DNA from: Actinoallomurus soli
GTDB taxonomy: Bacteria > Actinomycetota > Actinomycetes > Streptosporangiales > Streptosporangiaceae
DNA: 64,000 nt
Assembly: GCF_024055715.1 (NCBI RefSeq)
Contig: NZ_JAMXMV010000010.1
Location: forward strand, 248,001 to 312,000
Reading direction: 5' to 3'
Both the position numbers and the translations under genes were made by a program. The notes beneath the pieces were generated by a model. It had not been told where the DNA came from. It saw only the letters and a program-made list of their open reading frames with translations, and made no database searches. Of this stretch, positions 24,526 to 33,538 are shown piece by piece. Numbering within the stretch: position 1 is the stretch's first letter; each line of letters starts with the position of its first letter.

Positions 24526-26214
24526 ATGAGCGGACGGACACCGCGGATGCCTTATTCTCGCCGCGCCACCGGGACCAAGGCACTGGGCACGCTGCTGGTG
24601 ATGCTGCCCGCCCTGGCCGCGTGCTCGCTCGGCTCCGGCCCGAGCCGGTGCGACGGCCGGGCGATCACCGTCGCGGTCGCCCCGTCGATCGCCCCGGCGA
24701 TCGAGCAGGCCGCACGCCGGTACGACTCCGGAGACTCGTGCCGTGTCACGATCACCCGGCAGCGGCCCTCCGACGTCGCGGCCGCCCTGTCCGGTCAGGG
24801 AGCCGAACCCGGTGTGCCCCGCCCCGACGCGTGGATCCCCGACTCGTCCCTGTGGCTCCCGATCGCCCGCCGCACCGCCGCCGGCGCCGCCGCCGTACGG
24901 GCGTCCGGCGCGTCGGTCGCGATGTCGCCGCTCGTCCTCGCGGTGCCGCGCGGTCACGCGCCCGCCACCGCCGGCTGGCGGCTCCTGCTGTCCCCCCGGC
25001 TGCCCGGGACCGGGGGCCCGCCGCCCGCCCTCCGGGTCCGGTTCCTCGACCCCGCCGGCGACGCCGCCGGTCTCGGCGCGCTGCTGCTCGCGCAGCACGC
25101 CGCGGGCTCCGGCCGGAGCGGGCTGTCCACCTTCGCCGTGACCCTCTACTCCGACCTCGGCGCCGCCCTCCCCGACGAGCGGGCCGCGTACGCGCAGATC
25201 GCCTCGCCCTCCCGGCCGCCGACCGCGGTCGTCCTGTCCGAACAGTCGGTCTGGCGGCACGCGCACGCCGGCGACGCCCCGCCCGTCGCCGCGCTGTACC
25301 CGGGCGGCGGCACGATCGCGCTCGACTTCCCGTACGTCTCCACGACGACCGACCGGGAACGCTCTCGGACGGTCGAGGACTTCCAGACCACGCTGGCCCA
25401 GTCCCAGACCCGTGTCGCCCTGCAGGGGCTCGGGCTGCGCACTCCCGACGGCGTGGCCGGCACCGGCTTCGACGAGCGGTACGGCGTCGTGGCCCGCGCT
25501 CCGGCCCGGCTGCCGGCGCCCGACCCGGTCAACGCCGGCCGGGTCCTGCAGATGTGGCAGCGTACGGTGCTCGGCGCGCGCATGCTGATCCTCCTCGACG
25601 TCTCGCCCTCCATGAGCGAACCGGTCCCCGGGACCCGGGACACGCGCATGCAGGCCACCGCCAAGGTCGCCACCGGAGGGATCAAGATCCTCAGTGACAA
25701 CTCCCAGGTCGCGTTGTGGGAGTTCTCCACCGGGCTCGACGGCACCCGCGACTACCGCCGGATCGTGCCGTACCGCACTCTCAGCGACAAGGTCGGCGCG
25801 GGCACCCAGCGCGACCTGCTGGAACGCTCCTTCGAGGCGGCGGCGCCGGTGCCGGGCAGCCGCACCGGCCTGTACGACTCGGTGCTGGCCGCCTACCAGG
25901 AGGCGGTGCGGACCTACCAGCCCGATCACAACAACGTCGTGGTCGTGCTGACCGACGGGATGAACTACGACCCGGGCCGTACGATCTCGCTGCAGACCCT
26001 CGTGAAGGAGCTCGCCCGCGCCGGGGACCCGATGCGGCCGGTGGCGATCGTTCCGATCGCGTTCGGGCCGGACGTCGACCCGGGCCCGTTGCAGCGGATC
26101 GCCGCGGCGACCGGCGGGCAGGCGTTCGTGACCCTCGACCCGCGGCAGGTCCAGCAGGTGTTCCTGCAGATGCTGATCCGCCTCACGTGCGGGGAGACCT
26201 GTCCCGCGTCCTGA
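24526..26214 (+). CDS. lipoprotein with periplasmic binding-protein-like and von Willebrand factor A domains
   Basis: A 562-residue exported lipoprotein: lipobox LPALAAC near residue 33, then a type 2 periplasmic-binding fold (about 45-340: ITVAVAPSIAPAIEQAARRY, PDAWIPDSSLWLPIA) and a VWA domain from about 355 with an intact MIDAS (LDVSPSMSEP ... VLTDGMNYDPG). Such fusions are common in actinomycetes; the VWA part should bind metal-dependent ligands outside the cell. The role is unknown. A GATAAT at 24492-24497 could be the -10. The 225-bp intergenic region upstream (24301-24525) contains nothing else I can name. The histidine phosphatase gene follows by 25 bp. Confidence 0.85.
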   Translation: MSGRTPRMPYSRRATGTKALGTLLVMLPALAACSLGSGPSRCDGRAITVAVAPSIAPAIEQAARRYDSGDSCRVTITRQRPSDVAAALSGQGAEPGVPRPDAWIPDSSLWLPIARRTAAGAAAVRASGASVAMSPLVLAVPRGHAPATAGWRLLLSPRLPGTGGPPPALRVRFLDPAGDAAGLGALLLAQHAAGSGRSGLSTFAVTLYSDLGAALPDERAAYAQIASPSRPPTAVVLSEQSVWRHAHAGDAPPVAALYPGGGTIALDFPYVSTTTDRERSRTVEDFQTTLAQSQTRVALQGLGLRTPDGVAGTGFDERYGVVARAPARLPAPDPVNAGRVLQMWQRTVLGARMLILLDVSPSMSEPVPGTRDTRMQATAKVATGGIKILSDNSQVALWEFSTGLDGTRDYRRIVPYRTLSDKVGAGTQRDLLERSFEAAAPVPGSRTGLYDSVLAAYQEAVRTYQPDHNNVVVVLTDGMNYDPGRTISLQTLVKELARAGDPMRPVAIVPIAFGPDVDPGPLQRIAAATGGQAFVTLDPRQVQQVFLQMLIRLTCGETCPAS

Positions 26215-26239
26215 GATGTCCGGGTAAGGTCACGGTGCT

Positions 26240-26935
26240 GTGAGGTCACTCCAGTGGCTGGGCATGGCCAGGCATGGCGAGAGCACCGGCAACGTCGCCG
26301 CGCACGACGCGGCGGCCCGTGGGCTCGACGCGGTCGACATGACCCTGCGCGACGCCGACGTCCCCCTGTCACCGCTCGGGCGGGACCAGGCGACCGCGCT
26401 CGGCCGCCGGCTGGCCGCGCTGCCCCCGGAGGAGCGGCCGACGGCCGTGGTCTGCTCGCCGTACCTGCGGGCGAGGGACACCGCGCGGCTCGCCCTGGAG
26501 CAGCTGGCCGACCCGCCGCCGGTCGTCCTGGACGAGCGGCTGCGCGACCGCGAGCTCGGCGTGCTGTTCATGCTGACGCAGCGCGGCATCCAGGCGCGCC
26601 ACCCCGAGGAGGCGGAGCGCAAGCGCAGGCTCGGCAAGTTCTACTACCGGCCGCCCGCCGGGGAGTCCTGGGCCGACGTGGCCCTGCGGCTGCGCAGCGT
26701 CCTCGCCGACATTGAGCGGGAGCACCCCGGCGGCCGGGTCCTCGTCGTCGCGCACGACGCGATCGTCGTCCTGACGCGGTACATCATCGAGCGCCTCTCC
26801 GAGGAGGAGCTGCTCGACATCGAGCGCGCCGTCGTCGCCAACGCCGCGCTCACCGTCTGGGCCCGTGAGGACGAGGAGCTGCGCCTCGTGACGTTCAACG
26901 ACACGAGTCACCTCAAGGACGCCGGCCTCCTCTGA
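26240..26935 (+). CDS. histidine phosphatase (phosphoglycerate mutase-like) family protein
   Basis: A 231-residue cytosolic protein with the catalytic LGMARHGESTGN motif at the N-terminus, VVCSPYLRARDTARLALE (second Arg), RELGVLF (acid/base Glu) and a C-terminal VVAHDAIVVLTRYI with the second catalytic His. Everything needed for phosphohistidine catalysis is there. Substrate is not determinable; relatives dephosphorylate sugars, nucleotides or proteins. It starts with GTG 26240, 25 bp after the VWA lipoprotein gene, and may be co-transcribed. Converges with the holin-like gene 16 bp away. Confidence 0.9.
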   Translation: MRSLQWLGMARHGESTGNVAAHDAAARGLDAVDMTLRDADVPLSPLGRDQATALGRRLAALPPEERPTAVVCSPYLRARDTARLALEQLADPPPVVLDERLRDRELGVLFMLTQRGIQARHPEEAERKRRLGKFYYRPPAGESWADVALRLRSVLADIEREHPGGRVLVVAHDAIVVLTRYIIERLSEEELLDIERAVVANAALTVWAREDEELRLVTFNDTSHLKDAGLL

Positions 26936-26951
26936 CGGGCGTCCAGCGGGC

Positions 26952-27329
26952 TCAGTCCTCGTCGTCGTGGACGAACAGGTTGAGCAGCCAGCTGATCACG
27001 CCGACGACGATCGCGCCCCAGAACCCCGCCCAGAAGCCGGACACGTGGAACGGCAGGTGCATCCTGCCCGCCGCCCAGCTCGCCAGCCACAGCAGCAGGC
27101 CGTTGACGACCAGCGCGAACAGTCCCAGGGTCAGGACGTAGAACGCGCAGCCGACGGTCTTGATGATCGGCTTGAGGAATCCGTTGATCAGGCCGAACAC
27201 CACCGCGACGACGACCAGCGTGCCGACCTTTCGCGGTGTCGTGGCGGCCGTGACGTCGATGCCGTTGACCACCAGCGTCGCCACCCAGAGGGCGACGGCG
27301 GTGATGACCACTCGAATCAGGATCTTCAC
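26952..27329 (-). CDS. phage holin family 4 / YvlD-like membrane protein
   Basis: A 125-residue protein with four membrane helices (LIRVVITAVALWVATLVVNG, LVVVAVVFGLINGFLKPIIK, VLTLGLFALVVNGLLLWLAS, FWGAIVVGVISWLLNLF) and an acidic tail. GLINGFLKPIIK and TLGLFALVVNGLLL are the family signature. The name is historical; chromosomal members are not phage lysis proteins and some respond to envelope stress. GTG 27329 aligns with the usual MKxLIR start. Monocistronic. Confidence 0.88.
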   Translation of the reverse strand: MKILIRVVITAVALWVATLVVNGIDVTAATTPRKVGTLVVVAVVFGLINGFLKPIIKTVGCAFYVLTLGLFALVVNGLLLWLASWAAGRMHLPFHVSGFWAGFWGAIVVGVISWLLNLFVHDDED

Positions 27330-27420
27330 GACACGATCGTCGCACGGAACACCCACCTCGGGACGAATCAGCCCACCGTCCCCGAGTCCGGACCCGCACC
27401 GCGCCCTCCGCCCGGCGCGG

Positions 27421-29142
27421 TCACGAGCCCGCGGCGCGGCGGCGTTCGTAGGCCTCGGCGAGGATCAGATAGGCGCTCGCGGTCCAGGTGTAGGCGCGGT
27501 CCCGGAGCCCGGCGCCGGTCAGGGCGTCGAAGTTCTCCGCGAAGCCGGACCTCTCGCACAGCGCGCGGAAGCGGTCGCTCACCTCGTCGGCGAGGTCGGC
27601 GCGCCCGCCCCGGCGCAGGCCGTCCTCGATCAGCACGGTGGAGGGCGCCCAGATGGGGCCTCGCCAGTACCCGTCGGCCCGGTAGTGATCGGAGGTGGGG
27701 AGTTCGGACGCGAGGCCGTACGGCGTGAGGTGCGCCTCGATCCGCCCGGCGAGCACGGAGCGCAGGTCGGGAGGCAGGTGCTCGCCCAGCACGATCGCCA
27801 TGAGGTCGAGCAGGCTCGAACCGCCCCACGTGCGCCCGGACCCGACCGCGCGGGCCACGAACCGCTCGCCCGTCCACAGCTGCTCCAGCAGGTCGGCGTG
27901 CATCCGGTCGGCGGCCCGCCGCCACCCGGCGGCATCGTCCGCGCGCCCGAGTTCGGCGGCGAGACCGGCGAGTTCGCGCATCTGCAGGATGAGGAACGCC
28001 GCCAGGTCCGAGGTCTGGATGACGTGGTCGGGATCGAAGGTCGTCGCGTTGTCCCAGCCGCTGTCGTTGCCGTGCTGGTAGTGCGGCAACGACTCGCCAG
28101 GGGCGCGCCGGGCGGTGAGCCAGAAGTTCGTCCACGCCTCGATCCGCCGGTACGCGAGGGACAGCTGAGACGGATCGAGGTCACCGGGAAGGCGTTCCCG
28201 GAGCCGGCGGAGGGCCCAGCCGTGGATGGGCGGTTTCACGAAGTTGTAGAGGACCTCCGAGTGGGTCACCGAGTCGGGCAGGCCGCCCGTGTCGTCCTGA
28301 TGGTCGAAGACGAGGTGGAACTGGTCCCAGGCCAGCTCGGGCGCGCCCGCGGCCAGCGCGAGCGCGTTGAAGCAGTGGTCCCAGCTCCAGACCTTGTCCA
28401 TCCAGTGCTTCGACATGAGCACGGCCGGGCGCCGCAGGAACCCGGCCGGCCGTACGGTGGCGGACCAGAGCACGTACGCGGCGAGTTCGGCGGCCGGGGT
28501 GCGGGCGGAGCGCCACGGGGCGACCGCGTCGGCGAAGGCGGCGAACTCCCTCTCCACCGCCGCGACGACCTCGTCGAAGGCGGCGGAGGGCGCGTACGGC
28601 CGCCGGGCGCTGTCGAACTCCTCGATGGCGGCCTCCCAGCGTTCGCCGTCACCGGTCAGCAGGAGGCCGCGCTCGCCGCGGCCCAGGCGCTGCACGCCGA
28701 CCGCGTCCTCGGCGCGGCCGGACAGCACCGTCACCCGGTACCGCCGCCCGGTCTCGTACGCGGTGAAGACGTGCGCGCCGTCGACGGGATCGCGGTAGAG
28801 GTACGTGCCGCTGAAGGGCGTCAGTTCGGGCTCGGCCGCGCCGACGCGCAGGCCGAGGCCACGTCCGCGCAGCCGGATCGTGTCGGCCCCCTCGTAGGCG
28901 AGGTCGACGCGCCCGCCGTCACCGGCCCAGCCGAGCCGGCTCGGCGTCGCCTCGACCGTCGTCCGTACGGGGGCACCGCCCGCCGTGGGCGTGAACCGCA
29001 GGATCGGGTGCATGCCGGTCTGGTGCGAGACGAGGTGCAGGTCGTCCGCGCGGACGTTCTGCGCGATGACCGGTGAGACGTCGAACCACGAACCGTGGTG
29101 GCTGAAGGGGATCTCCTGGACGGAGACGGCCGGGCCCGTCAT
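27421..29142 (-). CDS. MGH1-type (GH63-like) glycoside hydrolase
   Basis: A 573-residue cytosolic protein without signal peptide. After an N-terminal beta region of about 200 residues comes an (alpha/alpha)6 barrel with VWSWDHCFNALAL, DDTGGLPDSV, NDSGWDNATTFD, YWRGPIWAPSTVLI and TWTASAYLILAE. These match the mannosylglycerate/glucosylglycerate hydrolase and processing alpha-glucosidase group (GH63-like, MGH1 domain), inverting enzymes with Asp/Glu acids. It is the last gene of the LacI-regulated ABC operon, 35 bp after the permease, so it probably hydrolyses the imported glycoside inside the cell. The exact substrate cannot be read. Confidence 0.82.
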   Translation of the reverse strand: MTGPAVSVQEIPFSHHGSWFDVSPVIAQNVRADDLHLVSHQTGMHPILRFTPTAGGAPVRTTVEATPSRLGWAGDGGRVDLAYEGADTIRLRGRGLGLRVGAAEPELTPFSGTYLYRDPVDGAHVFTAYETGRRYRVTVLSGRAEDAVGVQRLGRGERGLLLTGDGERWEAAIEEFDSARRPYAPSAAFDEVVAAVEREFAAFADAVAPWRSARTPAAELAAYVLWSATVRPAGFLRRPAVLMSKHWMDKVWSWDHCFNALALAAGAPELAWDQFHLVFDHQDDTGGLPDSVTHSEVLYNFVKPPIHGWALRRLRERLPGDLDPSQLSLAYRRIEAWTNFWLTARRAPGESLPHYQHGNDSGWDNATTFDPDHVIQTSDLAAFLILQMRELAGLAAELGRADDAAGWRRAADRMHADLLEQLWTGERFVARAVGSGRTWGGSSLLDLMAIVLGEHLPPDLRSVLAGRIEAHLTPYGLASELPTSDHYRADGYWRGPIWAPSTVLIEDGLRRGGRADLADEVSDRFRALCERSGFAENFDALTGAGLRDRAYTWTASAYLILAEAYERRRAAGS

Positions 29143-29177
29143 GAACGGTCTCTCATTCCTCTCGAGCGGGGAGTCCA

Positions 29178-29996
29178 CTAGTCCTTCACCGCTCCGGCCG
29201 TGACGCCGGCGGCGACGTAGCGCTGCGCGACGATCAGCAGCACCGTCGCGGGGATCGAGGCCACGACCGCGGTCGCCATGATCGCGTTCCACTGCTGGTT
29301 GTTGTTGCCGATGTAGTGGTAGATCCCGAGGGTGATCGGCCGGCGGTCGCCGCCGCCGTCGAGCGTGCCGGCGAAGATGAAGTCGGACCACGCCCAGAGG
29401 AAGGCGAACAGCGACACGGTGACGACCGCGTTGCGGCTCACCGGAAGGACGATCGACCAGAAGACGCGGAACCTCCCCGCGCCGTCGATCCTGGCCGCCT
29501 GCAGGAGCTCATCCGGGATGCCGGACATGAACGCCGTGAAGATCAGCACCCCGAAGGGGACGGCGATCGTGGAGTCGGCGACGACGAGACCCACCGGGGA
29601 GTTGAGCACGCCCAGGGAGAGATAGATGGCGTAGAACCCCATCGCCATGATGATCCCGGGGATCATCTGCGCGATCAGCAGCACGAAGCTCAGCGCTCCC
29701 CCGCCCCGGGGGCGCAGCTTGGCCAGCGAGTAACCGGCCGGCGCCGCCAGGACGACGGTCAACGCGACCGTGCCCAGGCCGATCAGCAGGCTCGTGCCCA
29801 GGTAGGGCAGCTGCTGGTCGATGACGGCGCGGTACCCCTCCACCGTGCCGTGGAACGGGAACCAGTCCGGCGGGTCCTTGCGCATGTCCTGGTCCCTGGT
29901 GAAGGACACGTTGATCATCCAGTACACCGGGAAGAGCATCAGCGCGGTCAGCACGAGACCCACGCCCGTCTTCCACCAGGTCGTCCTGCCGGTCAT
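29178..29996 (-). CDS. carbohydrate ABC transporter permease, MalG type
   Basis: A 272-residue inner-membrane permease with six helices and the EAA loop ELLQAARIDGAGRFRVFWSIVLP about residues 175-200, which docks on an ATPase. The N-terminal LMLFPVYWMINVSFT is typical of MalG/UgpE. It overlaps the MalF-type gene by 4 bp (ATGA), so the two are translationally coupled. No ATPase gene is in the operon; a shared MsiK-like ATPase encoded elsewhere is the usual solution in actinomycetes (family knowledge). Confidence 0.92.
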   Translation of the reverse strand: MTGRTTWWKTGVGLVLTALMLFPVYWMINVSFTRDQDMRKDPPDWFPFHGTVEGYRAVIDQQLPYLGTSLLIGLGTVALTVVLAAPAGYSLAKLRPRGGGALSFVLLIAQMIPGIIMAMGFYAIYLSLGVLNSPVGLVVADSTIAVPFGVLIFTAFMSGIPDELLQAARIDGAGRFRVFWSIVLPVSRNAVVTVSLFAFLWAWSDFIFAGTLDGGGDRRPITLGIYHYIGNNNQQWNAIMATAVVASIPATVLLIVAQRYVAAGVTAGAVKD

Positions 29997-30895
29997 GTCA
30001 GCGGCCGCCTTCGCTGGATGCGGATGTAGATCAGGCCGAAGACGAGGGCGATCAGGATCAGCAGGTCGCCGACCGCCGCGCCGGGGCCGAACGCGGGCAG
30101 GAGGTTGCCGAAACCCAGGCGGTAGGACCAGGTGGCGAACGTGGTGGACGAGTCCGCCGGGCCGCCCCGAGTCATGATCCAGATGATGTCGAAGACCTTC
30201 AGCGTGTAGACCAGTCCCAGCAGCAGGGTGATGGCGGAGACCGGCCGGAGCAGCGGGAAGGTCACCCGCCAGAACCGCTGCCAGCCGTTCGCCCCGTCCA
30301 GCGCGGCGGCCTCGTACAGGGACGCGGGAATCGTCTGCAGGCCGCTGTAGAGCACGACGAGGTTGAAGGGGATGCCGATCCAGACGTTCGCGATGACCAC
30401 CGAGGTCAGCGACCACTGGGGCGAGGTGAGCCAGTCGACCGGCGCGACGCCTCCCCACCGCAGCACGGCGTTCACCACGCCGGACTCACTGTTCAGCATC
30501 CAGGACCACGTCGACGCCGACACGATCAACGGCAGCAGCCACGGCACCAGGAACAGCGCGCGCAGCGTCGCCGACAGCCGGAAGTGCCGTGCGAAGAACA
30601 CGGCCAGTGCCATGCCGATCGTGAACTGGAACGCCAGCGACACGAGGGTGAACACGACCGTGTGCCAGAGCGCGGGCCCGAAGACCGGGTCGCGCAGGAC
30701 GGTGCCGTAGTTCCTCCCTCCGACGAAGGGGGCGTCGCCCTGCACGAACGAGCGCACGGTGTAGTTCCGCAGGCTGAGATCGAGATTGCGGTAGAGGGGA
30801 TAGGCGTAGAAGAGCAGCAGGTAGACGGTGACGGGGGCGAGGAACGCCCAGGCCGCCCACTGGCCGGAGGATCCTCGTCGCGACCGGGCGCTCAC
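29993..30895 (-). CDS. carbohydrate ABC transporter permease, MalF type
   Basis: A 300-residue permease with six helices, beginning WAFLAPVTVYLLLFYAYPLY, with the EAA loop SLYEAAALDGANGWQRFWRV and the conserved FDIIWIMTRGGPADSST segment of sugar transporters of the CUT1 class. GTG 30895 overlaps the stop of the binding-protein gene (GTGA), so coupling is clear. It forms the heterodimeric channel with the following MalG-type protein. Confidence 0.92.
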   Translation of the reverse strand: MSARSRRGSSGQWAAWAFLAPVTVYLLLFYAYPLYRNLDLSLRNYTVRSFVQGDAPFVGGRNYGTVLRDPVFGPALWHTVVFTLVSLAFQFTIGMALAVFFARHFRLSATLRALFLVPWLLPLIVSASTWSWMLNSESGVVNAVLRWGGVAPVDWLTSPQWSLTSVVIANVWIGIPFNLVVLYSGLQTIPASLYEAAALDGANGWQRFWRVTFPLLRPVSAITLLLGLVYTLKVFDIIWIMTRGGPADSSTTFATWSYRLGFGNLLPAFGPGAAVGDLLILIALVFGLIYIRIQRRRPLT

Positions 30896-32148
30896 CGGGT
30901 CGCGGCCGCCGCGGTGGACTGCGCGGCGGTGAGCGCCGCCTGCGGCTGCTTCGAGCCGCTGAGGGCCGCCTGCACCGCCGTCCACATCGGCTGGGAGATC
31001 CTGGGGTACTTGGTGCCGAGGTCGTCGCCCGTCCGCGCCTTCGCCGCGTGCACGGCGTCCGCCCAGACCTTCAGGGCGGGGGTCGCGGCGACCTGCTTGG
31101 CCCGGACCGCGTCGGTCGGCGCGATGTAGGACAGCGTCGTGTCGGTCGCGTAGAGGTTGTCGGTGCTGGTCAGACAGGCCACGATCTTCTCGGAGGCGGC
31201 GTAGCGGCCGGTCTTCTTCTGCACCGGCACCGTGACGAACTCACCGCCCGTCGGCGCGGGGGCCGTCCCGCCCTGCGCGCCCGGGATCGGGATGATGCCG
31301 TAGTCGAAGCCGGCCTTCTTCGCGTTCGCCAGCTGCCAGGTGCCGTTCTCGCCGAACGCGAACCTCCCGGTCGCGAACTCCTGCCAGCTCGTCGTCTGGG
31401 TGTTGTTCAGCACCGAGTTGGGCGCGTACCCCTTCTTCACCCAGTCCGTCCACAGCGACACCGCCGAGACGCCCGCCGGGGAGTCGAGCCGTGTCAGCTG
31501 CGCTCCGGCGCCCCAGAACCACGGCAGGAACTGGAAGCTCCCCTCCTCGGTGCCGATGGCCGAGAACGTGATGCCCTTCTTCCCCGCCGCGGTCACCTTG
31601 GCGAGCGCCGCGGTCAGCGAGGCCCAGTCCCGCACCGACGCGATGTCCACGCCGGCGCTCTTGAGCACCGCCTTGTTGTAGTAGAGGGCGAGCGTGTTCG
31701 CGCCGATCGGGGTGCCGTACGTCTTCCCGCCGATCCGGCCGGCGCCGAGCAGGTTGGGCTCGATCGCGGACGTGTCGATCCCGGTCTCGTCGTTCGAGGT
31801 GAGCACGCCCGCCTGGGCCAGGGTCGAGACGACCGGATTGTCGACGATCAGCACGTCCGGGGCGTTGCCCTGCTGCGCCGCGAGCAGCGCCTTGTTGGTC
31901 AGGTCGCTCGTGTCGTATCCGGTCCGCTTGACGGTCACCCCGGCTCCGCTGCCGCACTTGCCGAGCAGCCGCGCCCAGGCCGAGCCGCCGTCGAACTGCG
32001 GGTACGGATCCCAGATCGTGTACGTGCCGCCGCCGGACGCCTGCCCCGCGTCATCGCCGGACGACGCGCAGCCGAGCATGCTCCCGGCCAGCGCGACGGT
32101 GACGAGACCGCAGCCGACGATGCGTCGTTTCACCGGTGGTGTCCTCAC
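30892..32148 (-). CDS. sugar ABC transporter solute-binding lipoprotein
   Basis: A 418-residue lipoprotein with lipobox LAGSMLGC near residue 26 and a family 1 solute-binding fold: YTIWDPYPQFDGGSAWAR, LLAAQQGNAPDVLIVDNP, YGTPIGANTLALYYNKAVL and FATGRFAFGENGTWQLANA. It should capture an oligosaccharide or glycoside at the cell surface for the two permeases behind it. GTG 32148 follows GAGAGGAGA. The first gene of the operon, it is preceded by a strong promoter with a LacI operator just downstream of the predicted start site. Confidence 0.92.
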   Translation of the reverse strand: MRTPPVKRRIVGCGLVTVALAGSMLGCASSGDDAGQASGGGTYTIWDPYPQFDGGSAWARLLGKCGSGAGVTVKRTGYDTSDLTNKALLAAQQGNAPDVLIVDNPVVSTLAQAGVLTSNDETGIDTSAIEPNLLGAGRIGGKTYGTPIGANTLALYYNKAVLKSAGVDIASVRDWASLTAALAKVTAAGKKGITFSAIGTEEGSFQFLPWFWGAGAQLTRLDSPAGVSAVSLWTDWVKKGYAPNSVLNNTQTTSWQEFATGRFAFGENGTWQLANAKKAGFDYGIIPIPGAQGGTAPAPTGGEFVTVPVQKKTGRYAASEKIVACLTSTDNLYATDTTLSYIAPTDAVRAKQVAATPALKVWADAVHAAKARTGDDLGTKYPRISQPMWTAVQAALSGSKQPQAALTAAQSTAAAATR

Positions 32149-32251
32149 TGGGCTTCTCCTCTCACGCCGAACCGCGTTCAGCGCCGGCGGGCCGGGCGGC
32201 GCCGGCCTCGGTTCGCCAGGGGGTGCCGTGCGACCGGCCCGCCCGCTGGGT

Positions 32252-32263
32252 CGAACCGGTTCG
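32252..32263. promoter_or_regulatory. LacI-type operator O1, CGAACCGGTTCG
   Basis: A perfect 12-bp palindrome with the CG centre typical of LacI-family sites. On the minus strand it lies just downstream of the operon promoter (about +10 to +25), where a bound repressor would block initiation of the ABC-glycosidase operon. An identical copy lies at 32340-32351. Confidence 0.85.
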
Positions 32264-32279
32264 CCTCTCGGTTTGACAG

Positions 32280-32308
32280 ACCCTAGGCCTGGTCACAGGA
32301 GAGGTCAA
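32280..32308 (-). promoter_or_regulatory. promoter of the sugar ABC-glycosidase operon
   Basis: On the minus strand TTGACC (32308-32303) and TAGGGT (32285-32280) are separated by exactly 17 bp. Transcription should start near 32272, about 125 nt before the binding-protein GTG, between the two LacI operators. Confidence 0.65.
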
Positions 32309-32339
32309 TAAGGGCGGCTCGCTAGACTGTTTCTCGTTC

Positions 32340-32351
32340 CGAACCGGTTCG
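32340..32351. promoter_or_regulatory. LacI-type operator O2, CGAACCGGTTCG
   Basis: Second exact copy of the palindrome, 88 bp centre to centre from O1. On the plus strand a TAGACT -10-like element (32323-32328) lies just upstream, so O2 would cover the lacI transcription start and mediate autorepression; looping between O1 and O2 is also possible. Confidence 0.82.
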
Positions 32352-32400
32352 CGCCCGCGGATCCGGCCGGGCGCTCGTGAACTCTCCTCCGGAGGCATGT

Positions 32401-33444
32401 TTGAGTCGGCTCGAAGCTTCGTCGGTGAACATCCGTGAGGTGGCGCGCCGCGCCAAGGTGTCGCGCAGCACCGTCTCCTACGCGCTGTCGGGCAAGCGAC
32501 CGGTCTCGGAGGCGACCCGCCGCCGCATCCAGCAGGTCATCGACGAGATGGGGTACCGGCCCAACGCCTTCGCCCGCGCGCTGGCCCGCGGGGAGACGAG
32601 GACCCTGGGCCTGGTGTTCCCGCCGGCGGGCAGCCACTACACCGACATGCAGCTGAACTTCATCGGCGGCGTCACGGAGGCCGCGGCCGCCCGCGACTAC
32701 GACGTGCTGCTGTCCGTCGCCGACGCGGGTGAGGAGCAGTCCTTCCAGCGACTGATCGGCGAGCGGCGCGTCGACGGCGCGATCCTCATGGAGATCCGGC
32801 TGCGGGACGCCCGCGTCGAGCGCATGCGGGAGAGCGGCTTCCCCTTCGTGACCATAGGCCGCATCGGCGAACCCGACGGCACCGCCTGGGTCGACCTGGA
32901 CCACCGGACGCTCGTACGACGGTGCGTCCAGCACCTGTCCGACCTCGGCCATCGGCACCTGGCGTTCGTCAACCGGTCCGAGACGCTGCTGCGAGCCGGA
33001 TACGAGTCGGCCCACCGCGCCCAGGACGGGTTCGAACACGCCGTCCGGGACCTCGGGCTCACCGGTGCCGCCTATCCGTGCGACGACGACGCCATGGCGG
33101 GCGAGCGGTGCGCGGAGCGGATCCTGGCCGACGATCCCGAGACCACCGGCATCGTCACCGTGAACGAGGCGTCCCTGGGAGGGCTCTACCGTGGGCTCGC
33201 GAACGCCGGCCGCAGGATCCCCCACGACGTCTCCGTCACGGGCATCGCCGGCGCCCGGTGGGCCGAGGCCGTGACCCCCGCGCTGACCGCGGCCGACGTA
33301 CCCGCCCACGAGATGGGCCGCATCGCCATCGAACTGCTCCTGGAGCGCGTCGCCGACGCCGGCGCGCCGCCGCGCGACCGGCTGCTCACGCCCCCCGTCG
33401 TCCTGCGCGCCAGCACCGGCTCCGCCCCTCGCCCGGCGCCGTGA
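32401..33444 (+). CDS. LacI-family transcriptional repressor
   Basis: A 347-residue repressor: N-terminal helix-turn-helix NIREVARRAKVSRSTVSYAL with hinge GYRPNAFARALARG, then a periplasmic-binding-like effector domain (TLGLVFPPAG ... DGAILMEIRLRD ... TGIVTVNEASLGGLYRGL). TTG 32401 is preferred since GGAGG lies 5 nt upstream; GTG 32377 is the alternative. Divergent from the ABC operon, with two identical operators between. The likely effector is the sugar imported by that operon. The canonical Tyr/Gln or Ser-Thr contacts of the recognition helix are present as STVSYAL. Confidence 0.93.
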   Translation: MSRLEASSVNIREVARRAKVSRSTVSYALSGKRPVSEATRRRIQQVIDEMGYRPNAFARALARGETRTLGLVFPPAGSHYTDMQLNFIGGVTEAAAARDYDVLLSVADAGEEQSFQRLIGERRVDGAILMEIRLRDARVERMRESGFPFVTIGRIGEPDGTAWVDLDHRTLVRRCVQHLSDLGHRHLAFVNRSETLLRAGYESAHRAQDGFEHAVRDLGLTGAAYPCDDDAMAGERCAERILADDPETTGIVTVNEASLGGLYRGLANAGRRIPHDVSVTGIAGARWAEAVTPALTAADVPAHEMGRIAIELLLERVADAGAPPRDRLLTPPVVLRASTGSAPRPAP

Positions 33445-33471
33445 CCGGCCGCACCGGTCTCTGCGGCCCGC

Positions 33472-33503
33472 CCTCGTCCCGGCGGCGGAGGCGGGACGGA
33501 GGG
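33472..33503. terminator. imperfect hairpin between lacI and a convergent MFS gene
   Basis: CCTCGTCCCG (33472-33481) can pair with CGGGACGGAGG (33492-33502) with one bulged base and a 10-nt loop. It sits between convergent stop codons at 33444 and 33539. Confidence 0.55.
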
Positions 33504-33538
33504 GTCCGGCGTACGGGGCGTCCTGGACGGCCCGACGG

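Noticed and set aside
26952-27329. Prophage indicated by a holin-family gene
   Set aside because: The family is widespread as a chromosomal membrane protein and no phage genes lie nearby.
32252-32263. CGAACCGGTTCG as a LexA/SOS box
   Set aside because: Actinobacterial SOS boxes have four bases between GAAC and GTTC; here the half-sites are joined directly, which suits LacI.
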